A stretch of 12,520 bases of DNA from an uncultured Oscillospiraceae bacterium (GCA_958354085.1 CATWUX010000058.1:1-12520); one strand, 5' to 3'. Shown: positions 5,724 to 12,520, counted from the first letter of the stretch. The notes: generated by a model from the sequence alone, not told the origin. Made by a program: numbers and translations.

Positions 5724-6151
5724 GACGCCACCCCCTCGGCAGCCGGACTGTAGCGTCCCAGCGGCAGCCGGCAGAGCGGCTCGCCGGTCTGTTCCGCAGA
5801 AGCCGCATACACGCGGATTTCTCCGCTTTCCATACAGCCGGCCTGACCTTGCTCTGTGTGCAGTTCAACCTCCACAAGCAGTGAATCCGCGCTCCGCCGG
5901 TAATATGCTGTACCGTCCGTCTGTTCCGAGCGCTGCCACGCGTCGGAAGGCGAAAAAACAACGACGCCCCGCGCGCGGAATTGCTCGGCCACGTCCTGCG
6001 CCTGCAGCAGCGCCGCACTGAGGCGGGCACTTTGCTGCTCCTGTCGGTGAGCTGCCATAAAGATCCGCAGCGTTACTGCGGTAGACAAAGAAAAGAACAA
6101 AATGACCAATACCAATTCCATTAAAAACACAGCGGTCTCATTCTTTTTCAT
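5720..6151 (-). CDS. PilV-like pseudopilin, non-canonical prepilin signal
   Basis: A protein of 143 residues. The N-terminus MKKNETAVFLMELVLVILFF has the class III (prepilin) look: a short basic leader, a Glu at the fifth position of a would-be mature VFLME, and a 20-residue hydrophobic helix followed by an amphipathic helix (residues about 32-60). The residue before the cut would be Ala7 rather than Gly, which is unusual for prepilin peptidases. The soluble part is short and contains paired strands (TAYYRRSADSLLVEVELHTE). It is flanked by other single-helix pilin-like genes in the pilus operon and has GGAGAAGG upstream of its ATG. A minor pilin that caps or primes the pseudopilus is the best guess. 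Confidence 0.7.
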   Translation of the reverse strand: MKKNETAVFLMELVLVILFFSLSTAVTLRIFMAAHRQEQQSARLSAALLQAQDVAEQFRARGVVVFSPSDAWQRSEQTDGTAYYRRSADSLLVEVELHTEQGQAGCMESGEIRVYAASAEQTGEPLCRLPLGRYSPAAEGVAS

Positions 6152-6179
6152 TGGTATGATCCTTCTCCTTTCCTCTGTT

Positions 6180-6647
6180 TTAAGCTGTGCGCCGCCATAT
6201 GTGCAGCGTTTGCGGCTGTTCGGACGCGTTCTGCGCCGTGATGATCAGCAGCCCGTTTTTCTCGCTCATCGAAAACTGTGTAACGGCCGTCAACGTCTCG
6301 CCGGAAGCCGGCGTGAAAGATGTGCCGGATGGTTGAAACAGCTCCCGCAGTGCCTCGTCATAATAATAAATCAGGGTTTCATATGTTGTGTCCCCCACGG
6401 TCTCCTCAAGCACCAGCACATCGATGCCGTCTCGATTTTCCAGCCGGACGCCGCCGCTTTCATCGCTTGCCCGCACTTTATTAGCGACATAGGACAAAGA
6501 AGCACGCATACTGCCGCGTGCCTCCGTATTCTGCACGATCCGTTTATACACCTGCGCGCCGATCAGCACCAGCAGCAGCGACAGCAGCGCGAACATACCA
6601 TAAAGCACAACGGCGAACAGAGTCTCGATGGAATGCTGTTTTCTCAT
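6180..6647 (-). CDS. DUF4860-like pilin-like protein (PilW position)
   Basis: A protein of 155 residues: the short leader MRKQHSIETLF, one hydrophobic helix (about 10-31), an amphipathic helix with MRASLSYVANKVRASDE (about 46-62), then beta strands including VRLENRDGIDVLVLEE and YETLIYYYDEALREL. This fits, as I recall it, the DUF4860 family found in Clostridia T4P clusters, whose members look like PilW/GspJ-type minor pilins. A Glu sits near the start of the helix (SIETLF) but there is no G-F cleavage site. Its ATG overlaps the stop of the preceding gene (ATGA), and 28 bases separate it from the next gene. Membrane placement is visible; function is inferred. Confidence 0.65.
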   Translation of the reverse strand: MRKQHSIETLFAVVLYGMFALLSLLLVLIGAQVYKRIVQNTEARGSMRASLSYVANKVRASDESGGVRLENRDGIDVLVLEETVGDTTYETLIYYYDEALRELFQPSGTSFTPASGETLTAVTQFSMSEKNGLLIITAQNASEQPQTLHIWRRTA

Positions 6648-7006
6648 TCAGCCGCCCGCCCTTCCTCCGGCAAATACCTGCCTTCACCGCGTGGAACCAC
6701 CCGCACGGCGGGCCGGATATTGGACGCGAAGCTGTCATAATCAATCACAAAACGGTCATGATCGATACGCAGCCCGTAATGTTCTTCCAGATACGCCAGA
6801 TCTGCCGGATAAACACCCTCGATCGCGTAACAATTCACCAGCGCACGCTGAATGGCGTGCTCGGTCACGGCCTGCTGCTCGCGGGCGGCGGAGCGGGATA
6901 CCCGTGCAATTCCATAGATAAACAGCGCCGCCACCGCCGCCGTAATGGCCAGCGGCAACACAATGCGGCGCACGGTTTTGCCGTGTCTTACCGGATAAAT
7001 ATGCAC
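6644..7006 (-). CDS. GspG-like membrane protein of the pilus operon
   Basis: A protein of 120 residues starting at GTG 7006, which has a strong AGGAGG site 9 or so bases upstream; no better ATG exists. A basic leader of about 14 residues precedes one membrane helix (about 15-33). Then comes a long helix leading into ALVNCYAIEGVYPADLAYLE (residues about 55-74), which mirrors the GspG/type IV pilin pattern in which the N-terminal helix ends in 'Y...G.YP..L..L'. Similar small proteins occur in Clostridia pilus clusters. The prepilin cleavage site and Glu5 are absent, so it could be a pilin-derived scaffold that stays in the membrane. It is translationally coupled to the DUF4860-like gene. Confidence 0.65.
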   Translation of the reverse strand: MHIYPVRHGKTVRRIVLPLAITAAVAALFIYGIARVSRSAAREQQAVTEHAIQRALVNCYAIEGVYPADLAYLEEHYGLRIDHDRFVIDYDSFASNIRPAVRVVPRGEGRYLPEEGRAAE

Positions 7007-7043
7007 GTTTTTCCCCCTCCTTTTCCGCCGGTTTAGCCGACCG

Positions 7044-8096
7044 TCAGCCGATCAGCGAGATCATCCCGATCAGCGGCAGCATCACGGACAACAAAATCCC
7101 GCCGATGATGATCGACATTAAAATCACCAGTGTCGGCTCAATGACCGCCACGAGTGAAGAGAGCGTTTCGTAGCTTTCTTCCTCATACTGTGCGGCCATT
7201 TGCTGCATTACTTCGTCCAACCGGCCGGTTTTCTCGCCGGTCTGGATTAAACGGGCATACAGCCCCGAAAACAAATCCAACTGCAGCAGCGCGTCGGCAA
7301 ACGGCGTACCGTTTTCCACCAGCTCGCGGCACTGCGTAATTTTCTGCTTTACAGTGGGGTCGGTCACCACATCGCCGGACAGCTTCAACGCCTCCTGCAA
7401 ATCGTATCCGCTGGACAACATCATCGACAGTGCGGACGCGAATCGTCCGGAAGCCATACGGCGATGCACGCGGCGCAGTCCCGGCAGCCGCCGGCCGATC
7501 CGCATCAGCCATTCCCGTCCGCCGGACGTCAAAGAGACCACCAGAGCGGCCAGCAATATCGCCATCAACACCGTCACCACGCCCAGCGCACAGCGGCCGA
7601 CAGCGGCACCGACCGTCAGGAAGCCGTTTGATCCTGCCTCCGAACCCAATTCGGACAGCACCTGTGAGAACACCGGCAGCACCGCCACGGCCATGACCAC
7701 GATCACCGCCGCCATGAGCACGATCAATATCACCGGATAGAATACGGCGCTGCGCACCGCCGTGCGCAGCTTATCCTCCCGCGCATAATACAGGCTCAGC
7801 GCCTGCATGACGGTTTCCAGCTTACCGGCGTTTTCACCAACCCGGATCATCTGCACCATGTAATGCGGGAACACGCCCGCTTCCCGAACCGCCGTGTACA
7901 GCGAGCCGGTTTCGCGAACCTGCTCCGCCAAAAATTGCAGCAGCTCCCGTCCGGAGGCCGTTCCCTCGTCCGTGAGCGTATCCAGTCCATCGTTGAGCGG
8001 GATCCCGGCCTGCAGCAGCAGCGCCACCTGTTCGCAGAACACCGCGATTTCCTTTGCCGGCACCCGTCCGGCAGTGCGTGCCTTTTTCTGTTTCAT
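7044..8096 (-). CDS. GspF/PilC-type inner-membrane platform protein
   Basis: A protein of 350 residues with two T2SSF domains, the usual layout of PilC/GspF, the membrane platform that couples the motor ATPase to pilin assembly. Domain 1 (about 13-135) has FCEQVALLLQAGIPLNDGL and MIRVGENAGKLETVMQALS; domain 2 (about 216-340) repeats this as FASALSMMLSSGYDLQEAL and LIQTGEKTGRLDEVMQQMA. Membrane helices lie near 119-142, 168-190 and 321-345. ATG at 8096 has GGGAGG 8 bases upstream; an in-frame start at 8189 would lie inside the previous gene and lacks family similarity. It begins 16 bases after the transglutaminase-like gene, in the same operon. Confidence 0.92.
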   Translation of the reverse strand: MKQKKARTAGRVPAKEIAVFCEQVALLLQAGIPLNDGLDTLTDEGTASGRELLQFLAEQVRETGSLYTAVREAGVFPHYMVQMIRVGENAGKLETVMQALSLYYAREDKLRTAVRSAVFYPVILIVLMAAVIVVMAVAVLPVFSQVLSELGSEAGSNGFLTVGAAVGRCALGVVTVLMAILLAALVVSLTSGGREWLMRIGRRLPGLRRVHRRMASGRFASALSMMLSSGYDLQEALKLSGDVVTDPTVKQKITQCRELVENGTPFADALLQLDLFSGLYARLIQTGEKTGRLDEVMQQMAAQYEEESYETLSSLVAVIEPTLVILMSIIIGGILLSVMLPLIGMISLIG

Positions 8097-8112
8097 GCCG
8101 CAGCCCTCCCGT

Positions 8113-9294
8113 CTAGTAATAACGCAGCTCCGTATAGCGGCTGCCGTCTCCGATATACTTCTCAATATCCTGCCCTTTGGACGCGCCAAAGGTCGCGTCC
8201 ATCAGTTTCCACGTTCCGCCGCTGAAAGAAATCTTAAACGCGATCCAACCTTTTTCTTTGGTATACACCAAATTCCACGCATGGCTGACGTCCCCAGGCG
8301 CTACGGTGCCGATCGCCAGCTGCGTCGGGATGTTCTGTGCGCGCAGCATGGCCGCCATCAGCGCCGCGTAATCGAAGCAGATACCTTTTTCCGTGCGCAG
8401 CGTCTCATCCACATCGGGCAGATAGCCGGATTTCACCGTGGCGGCTTTCTCCGTGTCATAGACCACATGGCCGGTTATGTAAGTATAGATCCGCTCGATC
8501 TTCCCGAGATCCGAGTTCACACCTGCGCAAAGTTCATACGACTTTTTTACCGCCTGTGAATCCGCAGTAAAAGATACATACTGGCTGGGGTATAAAAAGG
8601 GAGAAAACGCATTTGTCAGCCGCACCGATACCGTCACGGAAAACAGCTCCCGATATCGTGTGCCGCTGATATTTTCCATTACGCGCAAACGGTATTCCCC
8701 ATCTCCTGCCTGCAGCGGAAACACCTCATAGCGCCCTTCTTTATTCAAATCATAATTAAACGTCTGCGAGGGCGACACCACCATCAGCTTGAGCCGCGGA
8801 GCGCTGCTGGTGCATTTCACCATCACATACCCCTCAGACAGATTGCTGGCGTCAATGACCACGCCGTTCCCGGCGTAGACTGTCGTACCGGACGCTTTCG
8901 GCGTTTTGACCCCAATCGGCGACGGCTGCGGCGAAGGATCCGCAGACGGCTTGGCCGTCGGCGCGGTAGTCTTGCCGGAAGTAATCACGCTGCCGGAAGA
9001 GGATGTGCTGCTTACGGCTGTCGGCTCTGTGTTCCCGCCGGATGAAGTGCCGTCCGGCACCGTCCCGGAGGGCGTTTCCGCAGAGGTAGCGGGAGGGCCG
9101 GAAGTAGGAGGCGGATCCTCCGTCGCGCTGCTTGCCGAAGAAACGGTCGTCTCTGTGGGCTGCGGCTTTTCCGTGCCGGAAGGCACAGAGCTTGCCCCGA
9201 TAGACGAGCTGTTCGTATCGGTGTCGGTGCAGGAGCAGAAAAGGAACACGAGCAGCAGCAAAAAAGCGGTCAGCTTACAACAGGATTTGGGCAT
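8113..9294 (-). CDS. transglutaminase-like lipoprotein with Ser/Thr/Pro-rich linker
   Basis: A protein of 393 residues. A signal peptide with a lipobox-like end (hydrophobic 11-19, then FCSC with Cys22 as the likely lipidated residue; the -3 Phe is atypical) is followed by a disordered Ser/Thr/Pro/Gly-rich stretch (23-135), a beta domain (about 136-228), and a transglutaminase-like (papain-fold) domain (about 245-370). The catalytic triad is visible: Cys306 in GICFDYAALMAAMLRA, His338 in VSHAWNLVY and Asp366 in LMDATFG. Such exported domains act as peptidases or cross-linking enzymes; the substrate here is unknown. It sits between the SARP regulator (39 bases before) and GspF (16 bases after), so it is probably part of the pilus system, perhaps working on wall or pilus proteins. 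That link is inference. Confidence 0.88.
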   Translation of the reverse strand: MPKSCCKLTAFLLLLVFLFCSCTDTDTNSSSIGASSVPSGTEKPQPTETTVSSASSATEDPPPTSGPPATSAETPSGTVPDGTSSGGNTEPTAVSSTSSSGSVITSGKTTAPTAKPSADPSPQPSPIGVKTPKASGTTVYAGNGVVIDASNLSEGYVMVKCTSSAPRLKLMVVSPSQTFNYDLNKEGRYEVFPLQAGDGEYRLRVMENISGTRYRELFSVTVSVRLTNAFSPFLYPSQYVSFTADSQAVKKSYELCAGVNSDLGKIERIYTYITGHVVYDTEKAATVKSGYLPDVDETLRTEKGICFDYAALMAAMLRAQNIPTQLAIGTVAPGDVSHAWNLVYTKEKGWIAFKISFSGGTWKLMDATFGASKGQDIEKYIGDGSRYTELRYY

Positions 9295-9333
9295 GAATAC
9301 GCGTTCCCCCTCTTTTCTGCACGAAAATCAAGC

Positions 9334-10554
9334 CTAGCCTTCCACAGGATCTACCGCCTCCAGCCGATACTGAATCGAAACCGGCTCTTTCGGATATTGC
9401 GTTTTGTATAAATGAATCAGCCGATCCATGACCATACATCCATTGGCGCGCGTGGTCTTGGGCAGCATAACCACCAACTGTGACGAGCTGTAAAGTGCCA
9501 CGGTATCCCCGCGGCGCAAATGGCTCACCACTGTTTGCTGAAGTTCATTCATAATGCGTTTGAGCGCATCCGTTTCCGGTATCCCGCCCGCGGAATCGGT
9601 CACGGTCAGCAAACCGATATGAATGGAAATGCCGCTGCGCGCCATCAAACGCGCGTTTACACGGTAAATGTTTTTGAAAATGGCATAATCGCAAAAATAT
9701 GCGCCGCAAAGCTTACTTGCCTCGGCCAGATCCGCCTTGATCGTTGCCAGATCCAGCTCCACATTATGCATGCTTTTAATAATCTCTTTATACAGAGTCA
9801 CGGTTTCGGGCGAAAGCGTCACGCCGAACTCATCATAAAATTGCTGAGAAATACGCTGATAATGCTCGGCCGCACTTTTATAACGACCGTCCCGCGCATA
9901 AGCAAGCAGCAACAGCCGATGGATATCCTCTTCAAACGGATTGTACACAATCGAAATCTCGCAAACCCGAATCGCATCACTGTATTTTTCCTGCTTGAGA
10001 AGCTCCTTCGCCAACAGCCGCACACATTGATTATACTGGCTGGTATAGTAAGCGCTTTTGGAAAGCCCCCAGGCAGAATAAGACAAGCTGGGCAAAAAAG
10101 TACCGGTATACTGCTCAAAGGCACGGCGCGCCTGAGACAGCCGCAGTTCCGGATCGTTGGCCGCCTTTTTGGCAATACTCCAGCTTTCATCAAAAATTTC
10201 GGTATCCATGCTGCAGGGAATCGCCGAATTCCACAGATAACAATTGTTTTCAAACAGAATAAACTCTGGCGTATCCTCGCCGCACAGTGCCTTTAACGCC
10301 ACGCGGGCGCGATAAACCAGATTTTTCAGAATATGAAACGGATTGTCATAATCCTCGTCGGGCCACAGATCCTCCATCAGCCGTTCCTGAGAAACGCCTT
10401 TCTCACGGTTTGCCAGCAAATACTCAATGAGCGCCCAAACCTTTTTGCTGCGCCCAATATTGCCGGTCATTTCCTGCTCACCATAGCGGATGGAAAACTC
10501 GCCAAACATGCGGACATATAACGTTTTGGGTTCCTGACAGGTTTTGTCGTCCAT
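9334..10554 (-). CDS. SARP/BTAD-family transcriptional regulator with degenerate GGDEF tail
   Basis: A protein of 406 residues in three parts. Residues 12-115 form the OmpR-like winged helix of SARP proteins (YVRMFGEFSIRYG, SKKVWALIEYLLANR, VSQERLMEDLWPDED, LKNLVYRARVAL). Residues about 118-263 are the BTAD helical repeat region (YNQCVRLLAKELLKQEKYSD, ISIVYNPFEEDIHRLLLLAY). Residues about 285-400 resemble a GGDEF domain in which the signature is replaced by SSSQL (356-360, in LYSSSQLVVMLPKT), so it is probably not a cyclase. No phosphorylation domain is present. ATG at 10554 has GGAGAG 7 bases upstream; an in-frame start at 10632 is upstream of the promoter's -10 box. It is the first gene of the pilus-like operon and the best candidate to bind the tandem repeats at 2109-2128 and 4050-4068. 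Confidence 0.85.
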   Translation of the reverse strand: MDDKTCQEPKTLYVRMFGEFSIRYGEQEMTGNIGRSKKVWALIEYLLANREKGVSQERLMEDLWPDEDYDNPFHILKNLVYRARVALKALCGEDTPEFILFENNCYLWNSAIPCSMDTEIFDESWSIAKKAANDPELRLSQARRAFEQYTGTFLPSLSYSAWGLSKSAYYTSQYNQCVRLLAKELLKQEKYSDAIRVCEISIVYNPFEEDIHRLLLLAYARDGRYKSAAEHYQRISQQFYDEFGVTLSPETVTLYKEIIKSMHNVELDLATIKADLAEASKLCGAYFCDYAIFKNIYRVNARLMARSGISIHIGLLTVTDSAGGIPETDALKRIMNELQQTVVSHLRRGDTVALYSSSQLVVMLPKTTRANGCMVMDRLIHLYKTQYPKEPVSIQYRLEAVDPVEG

Positions 10555-10600
10555 CCTGATTCTCTCCGTTTCCAAACAAATTTCAAGCAATTTCAGGACT

Positions 10601-10629
10601 ATCATAACACACTTTTTGGAAAGTCGCAA
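10601..10629 (-). promoter_or_regulatory. sigma-A-type promoter of the SARP-pilus operon
   Basis: On the - strand TTGCGA (10624-10629) and TATGAT (10601-10606) are 17 bp apart, giving a start near 10594, 40 bases before the SARP ATG. A weak 11-bp repetition (TTGAAAAC, then TTGCGACT) covers the -35 region, faintly like the boxes at the two island promoters but at a different distance from the -10 box. Confidence 0.6.
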
Positions 10630-10689
10630 CACGTTTTCAAAAAATCGCCCTTAGGATGACAAAAAATATTGAGGCATTTTCTACATATG

Positions 10690-10712
10690 CGCGTTTATAC
10701 AAGAAAAACGCG
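10690..10712. repeat. 7-bp inverted repeat in the SARP-TtcA gap
   Basis: CGCGTTT (10690-10696) and AAACGCG (10706-10712) can pair around 9 bases. No T-run follows on either strand, so it is not a standard terminator. It lies about 60 bases upstream of the SARP promoter and could be an operator or chance. The rest of the gap 10630-10811 is AT-rich with no gene recognised. Confidence 0.3.
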
Positions 10713-10811
10713 GGAAAATTTTGTTCATTTTGAAAGAAAAAGGGCGTTTTTGCACTTGTCTCTCTTTATAAAATAGGTATAAAAAGTACGGATGCACAGC
10801 AAATGCCGCGT

Positions 10812-11534
10812 TTACCAGCCACTGATACCGGACTTTTGCAGCGCGCTGAGGATCTTGTCGTCCACATTTCCGTAACGGGCGGAAAGCTGCGCCAGCATCT
10901 CCTTCGCGTCCTGCCGGTTCGTGCAGCCGTCCACAGGGCACCGTGACTTCACCACCGGCAGCTGTGCCCGTCTCACATAGGCGGCAATATCCTCTTCCTC
11001 AACAAACACCAGCGGACGGATCAACGTCAATTCCCGCCGGTCGAGATAGCTTTTCGGCGAAAAGCTGGCGATACGTCCGCCGGACAGCAAATTCATCCAA
11101 AACGTTTCCGCCGCATCATTTTTGTGATGCCCCAGCGCCACGACATTGCAGCCGCTTTCCTGCGCCGCCTTATGCAGCGCCCCGCGGCGCATCCGCGCGC
11201 ACAGACTGCAGGGATTTTCCTCTTGCCGCTCCTCGAACACGACCTCCCACAGCCGTGTCCGGCGCAGCACATACGGCACCTCCAGCGTCTCGCACAATGC
11301 GGCGATCGCCGAATAGTCATTTTCTTCCCCGCCGAAGCAGGGATCGAGCGTAATCGCGGTCAGGGAAAACGGCTGCGGATAAAACCGGCGCAGCTGCGCG
11401 AGCGCTGTCAGCAGCGCCACGCTGTCCTTTCCGCCGGACACCCCGACCGCCACGCGGTCGCCCTCCCGCAGCATATCATAGCGCTGCACGGCCGCACGCA
11501 CCAGTGCCAGCAGCTGTTGTAAATCCATTGCCAT
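10812..11534 (-). CDS. TtcA/TilS-type PP-loop ATPase, probable tRNA thiolation enzyme
   Basis: A protein of 240 residues of the TtcA family (tRNA-cytidine-32 2-sulfurtransferase type), which adenylates the tRNA base and inserts sulfur in an Fe-S-dependent reaction. Seen: PP-loop SGGKDS (33-38), CxxC at Cys109/Cys112 (NPCSLCARMRRG), LGHHKNDAAET (134-144), RPL (173-175), and Cys199/Cys204 near the end (SRCPVDGCTNRQDA), which with the CxxC pair would bind the cluster. It lacks the C-terminal domains of TilS and is shorter than E. coli TtcA (about 310), like other Firmicutes members annotated as 'TtcA family'. The exact tRNA position is not provable from sequence. ATG at 11534 has AGGAG 7 bases upstream. 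It is apparently monocistronic. Confidence 0.87.
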   Translation of the reverse strand: MAMDLQQLLALVRAAVQRYDMLREGDRVAVGVSGGKDSVALLTALAQLRRFYPQPFSLTAITLDPCFGGEENDYSAIAALCETLEVPYVLRRTRLWEVVFEERQEENPCSLCARMRRGALHKAAQESGCNVVALGHHKNDAAETFWMNLLSGGRIASFSPKSYLDRRELTLIRPLVFVEEEDIAAYVRRAQLPVVKSRCPVDGCTNRQDAKEMLAQLSARYGNVDDKILSALQKSGISGW

Positions 11535-11579
11535 TGTCCGGCTCCTTTCTTTTTGGGGAGCGTTGTATATTACCCTCTT

Positions 11580-11608
11580 ACTTTACCCGAAAAAAAGTGA
11601 AATGACAA
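11580..11608 (-). promoter_or_regulatory. sigma-A-type promoter of the TtcA-family gene
   Basis: On the - strand TTGTCA (11603-11608) and TAAAGT (11580-11585) have 17-bp spacing. Transcription would begin near 11573, about 40 bases before the ATG. Confidence 0.55.
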
Positions 11609-11691
11609 ACGAGAAAAAGAGCAATATTGAGCAATTTAAAGAGAAAACGAGCGTGAACGGGCTGTAAATTAAAAAATCCGGTATTTGCCTA

Positions 11692-11720
11692 TTGACAGCG
11701 GATTTTGGTTATGGTATTAT
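11692..11720 (+). promoter_or_regulatory. strong sigma-A promoter of rplM-rpsI
   Basis: A perfect TTGACA (11692-11697), 17 bp and TATTAT (11715-11720). The start would be near 11727, giving a leader of about 48 bases. An 8-bp inverted repeat (AAAATCCG 11673-11680, CGGATTTT 11699-11706) brackets the -35 box. Confidence 0.85.
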
Positions 11721-11774
11721 CATACTCGCGTTTGAAACAAAAACGGATAAAAAGAAAATACAGGAGGTATTGCG

Positions 11775-12203
11775 ATGTCCACATACATGGAAAAAGCAGG
11801 TCAAGTTGACCGCAAATGGTATGTCATCGATGCCGCCGGCAAACCCCTCGGTCGTGTAGCCGCTCAGGCTGCCGCTCTGCTTCGCGGCAAGCACAAGCCC
11901 ACCTACACCCCGCACGTGGATTGCGGCGATCATGTGATCATTATCAACTGCGCGAAGGCTGTCCTGACCGGCAAGAAGCTGGACAAAAAGGTCTGGTATC
12001 GCCACACCGGCTGGATCGGCAATCTCAAAGAGGTAAAATATTCCACTTTGATGGCGCAACGTCCGGAAAAGGCGATGGAGCTGGCGGTTAACGGGATGCT
12101 CCCGAACAACACGCTCGGCCGCGCTGCCGGCACCCGTCTGCGCATCTATGCCGGCACGGAACACAACCATGCCGCGCAGAAGCCCGAAGTTTACGAGTTT
12201 TAA
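11775..12203 (+). CDS. rplM: 50S ribosomal protein L13
   Basis: A protein of 142 residues, the standard L13 length, assembling early into the large ribosomal subunit. Recognised from the N-terminal RKWYVIDAAGKPLGRVA, the segment TYTPHVDCGDHVIIINCAK, KVWYRHTGWIGNLK, and the family signature near MLPNNTLGRAAGTRLRIYAG, with the final HNHAAQKPEVYEF. ATG at 11775 has AGGAGG about 6 bases upstream. It is the first gene of the usual rplM-rpsI pair, 17 bases before rpsI, under the strong promoter at 11692-11720. Nothing unusual in the protein. Confidence 0.98.
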   Translation: MSTYMEKAGQVDRKWYVIDAAGKPLGRVAAQAAALLRGKHKPTYTPHVDCGDHVIIINCAKAVLTGKKLDKKVWYRHTGWIGNLKEVKYSTLMAQRPEKAMELAVNGMLPNNTLGRAAGTRLRIYAGTEHNHAAQKPEVYEF

Positions 12204-12220
12204 GGAAGGAGGCTGTTACG

Positions 12221-12520
12221 ATGGATTACAATAAGAGACCGTATTTTTACGGAACCGGCCGCCGGAAGAAATCGGTTGCCCGCGTTCGCTTGTACGCCGG
12301 TACCGGCGCTGTGAAAATCAATGACCGTGATATCGACGATTATTTCGGCCTGGAAACCCTGAAGCTGATTGTCCGTCAGCCTCTGAACCTCACCGGTACA
12401 GCGGATAAATTCGATATCGAATGCCGCGTTGCCGGCGGCGGTGTGACCGGCCAGGCCGGCGCGATCCGCCACGGTATCGCCCGCGCGCTGCTGCAGTACA
12501 ACAGCGATGAGCTGCGTCCG
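12221..12520 (+). CDS. rpsI: 30S ribosomal protein S9, cut by the window end
   Basis: The first 100 residues of S9 (usual length about 130). Typical features are the N-terminal YFYGTGRRKKSVARVRLYAG, then GAVKINDRDIDDYFG, LKLIVRQPL and the family signature GGGVTGQAGAIRHGIARALL (residues about 72-91). The missing part is the basic C-terminal tail that reaches the P-site tRNA. AAGGAGG lies about 10 bases upstream of ATG 12221. Co-transcribed with rplM. Confidence 0.97.
   Translation, partial: MDYNKRPYFYGTGRRKKSVARVRLYAGTGAVKINDRDIDDYFGLETLKLIVRQPLNLTGTADKFDIECRVAGGGVTGQAGAIRHGIARALLQYNSDELRP

Noticed and set aside
7525..7545. A further GAGACCA copy on the + strand
   Set aside because: Single copy inside the gspF coding region with no 11-bp partner or -10 box, so it is not a regulatory box.
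10745..10785. + strand promoter-like pair TTGTCT and TATAAA
   Set aside because: AT-rich stretch with no + strand gene downstream; it would only give an antisense transcript to the TtcA-family gene, with no other support.
10681..10941. 86-residue - strand frame overlapping the end of the TtcA-family gene
   Set aside because: It begins inside the TtcA-family coding region in another frame and continues into AT-rich non-coding DNA; no ribosome site.
11727..11774. L13 autoregulatory leader RNA before rplM
   Set aside because: The leader is only about 48 bases and shows just a weak CGTTT/AAACG hairpin; I cannot match it to the known leader structure.

Overview
The window looks like chromosome of a GC-rich Clostridia bacterium, most likely an Oscillospiraceae/Ruminococcaceae-type gut anaerobe. 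Reasons: AGGAGG-type ribosome sites and sigma-A promoters, a Clostridia-style DRTGG protein, a sortase signal of the SPxTG type, a SARP/BTAD regulator with a degenerate GGDEF tail, and a Gram-positive type IV pilus (T4P)-like operon. No rRNA, tRNA, CRISPR array, phage gene or insertion sequence was seen.

Layout. (1) 1-850: the tail of an unidentified CDS, then a DRTGG-domain protein on the + strand, facing a DUF1905 protein on the - strand, and a strong hairpin at 793-838. (2) 849-1946: a ribokinase-like PfkB sugar kinase on the - strand with its own promoter, and behind it the isolated C-terminal tail of an NAD-dependent sugar epimerase (a gene remnant). (3) 1947-4080: an AT-rich, island-like stretch with two tail-to-tail genes, a secreted Thr-rich SPQTG cell-wall protein (+) and an unnamed protein of about 157 residues (-), each ending in a clear terminator. 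(4) 4092-10554: one - strand operon, read from high to low coordinates: SARP-type regulator, transglutaminase-like lipoprotein, GspF/PilC membrane platform, four single-pass pilin-like proteins, and PilT ATPase. (5) 10812-11534: a TtcA/TilS-type PP-loop tRNA thiolase on the - strand. (6) 11692-12520: the housekeeping rplM-rpsI operon on the + strand, with rpsI cut by the window end.

Main result. The two promoters of the island (2109-2142 and, on the - strand, 4035-4068) share one architecture: two heptamer-like direct repeats (GWGACCR core) with an 11-bp period, the proximal core ending exactly 8 bp before an identical TATACT -10 box, with no normal -35 box. That is the geometry known for Streptomyces SARP regulators such as ActII-ORF4 and DnrI. 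A SARP-family protein is the first gene of the neighbouring pilus-like operon. I therefore infer a single surface/adhesion module: the SARP is made with the pilus-like machine and switches on a wall-anchored Thr-rich stalk protein and a companion protein. The machine is unusually small. It has PilT as its only ATPase, no PilB or prepilin peptidase beside it, and pilin-like subunits without canonical prepilin cleavage sites.
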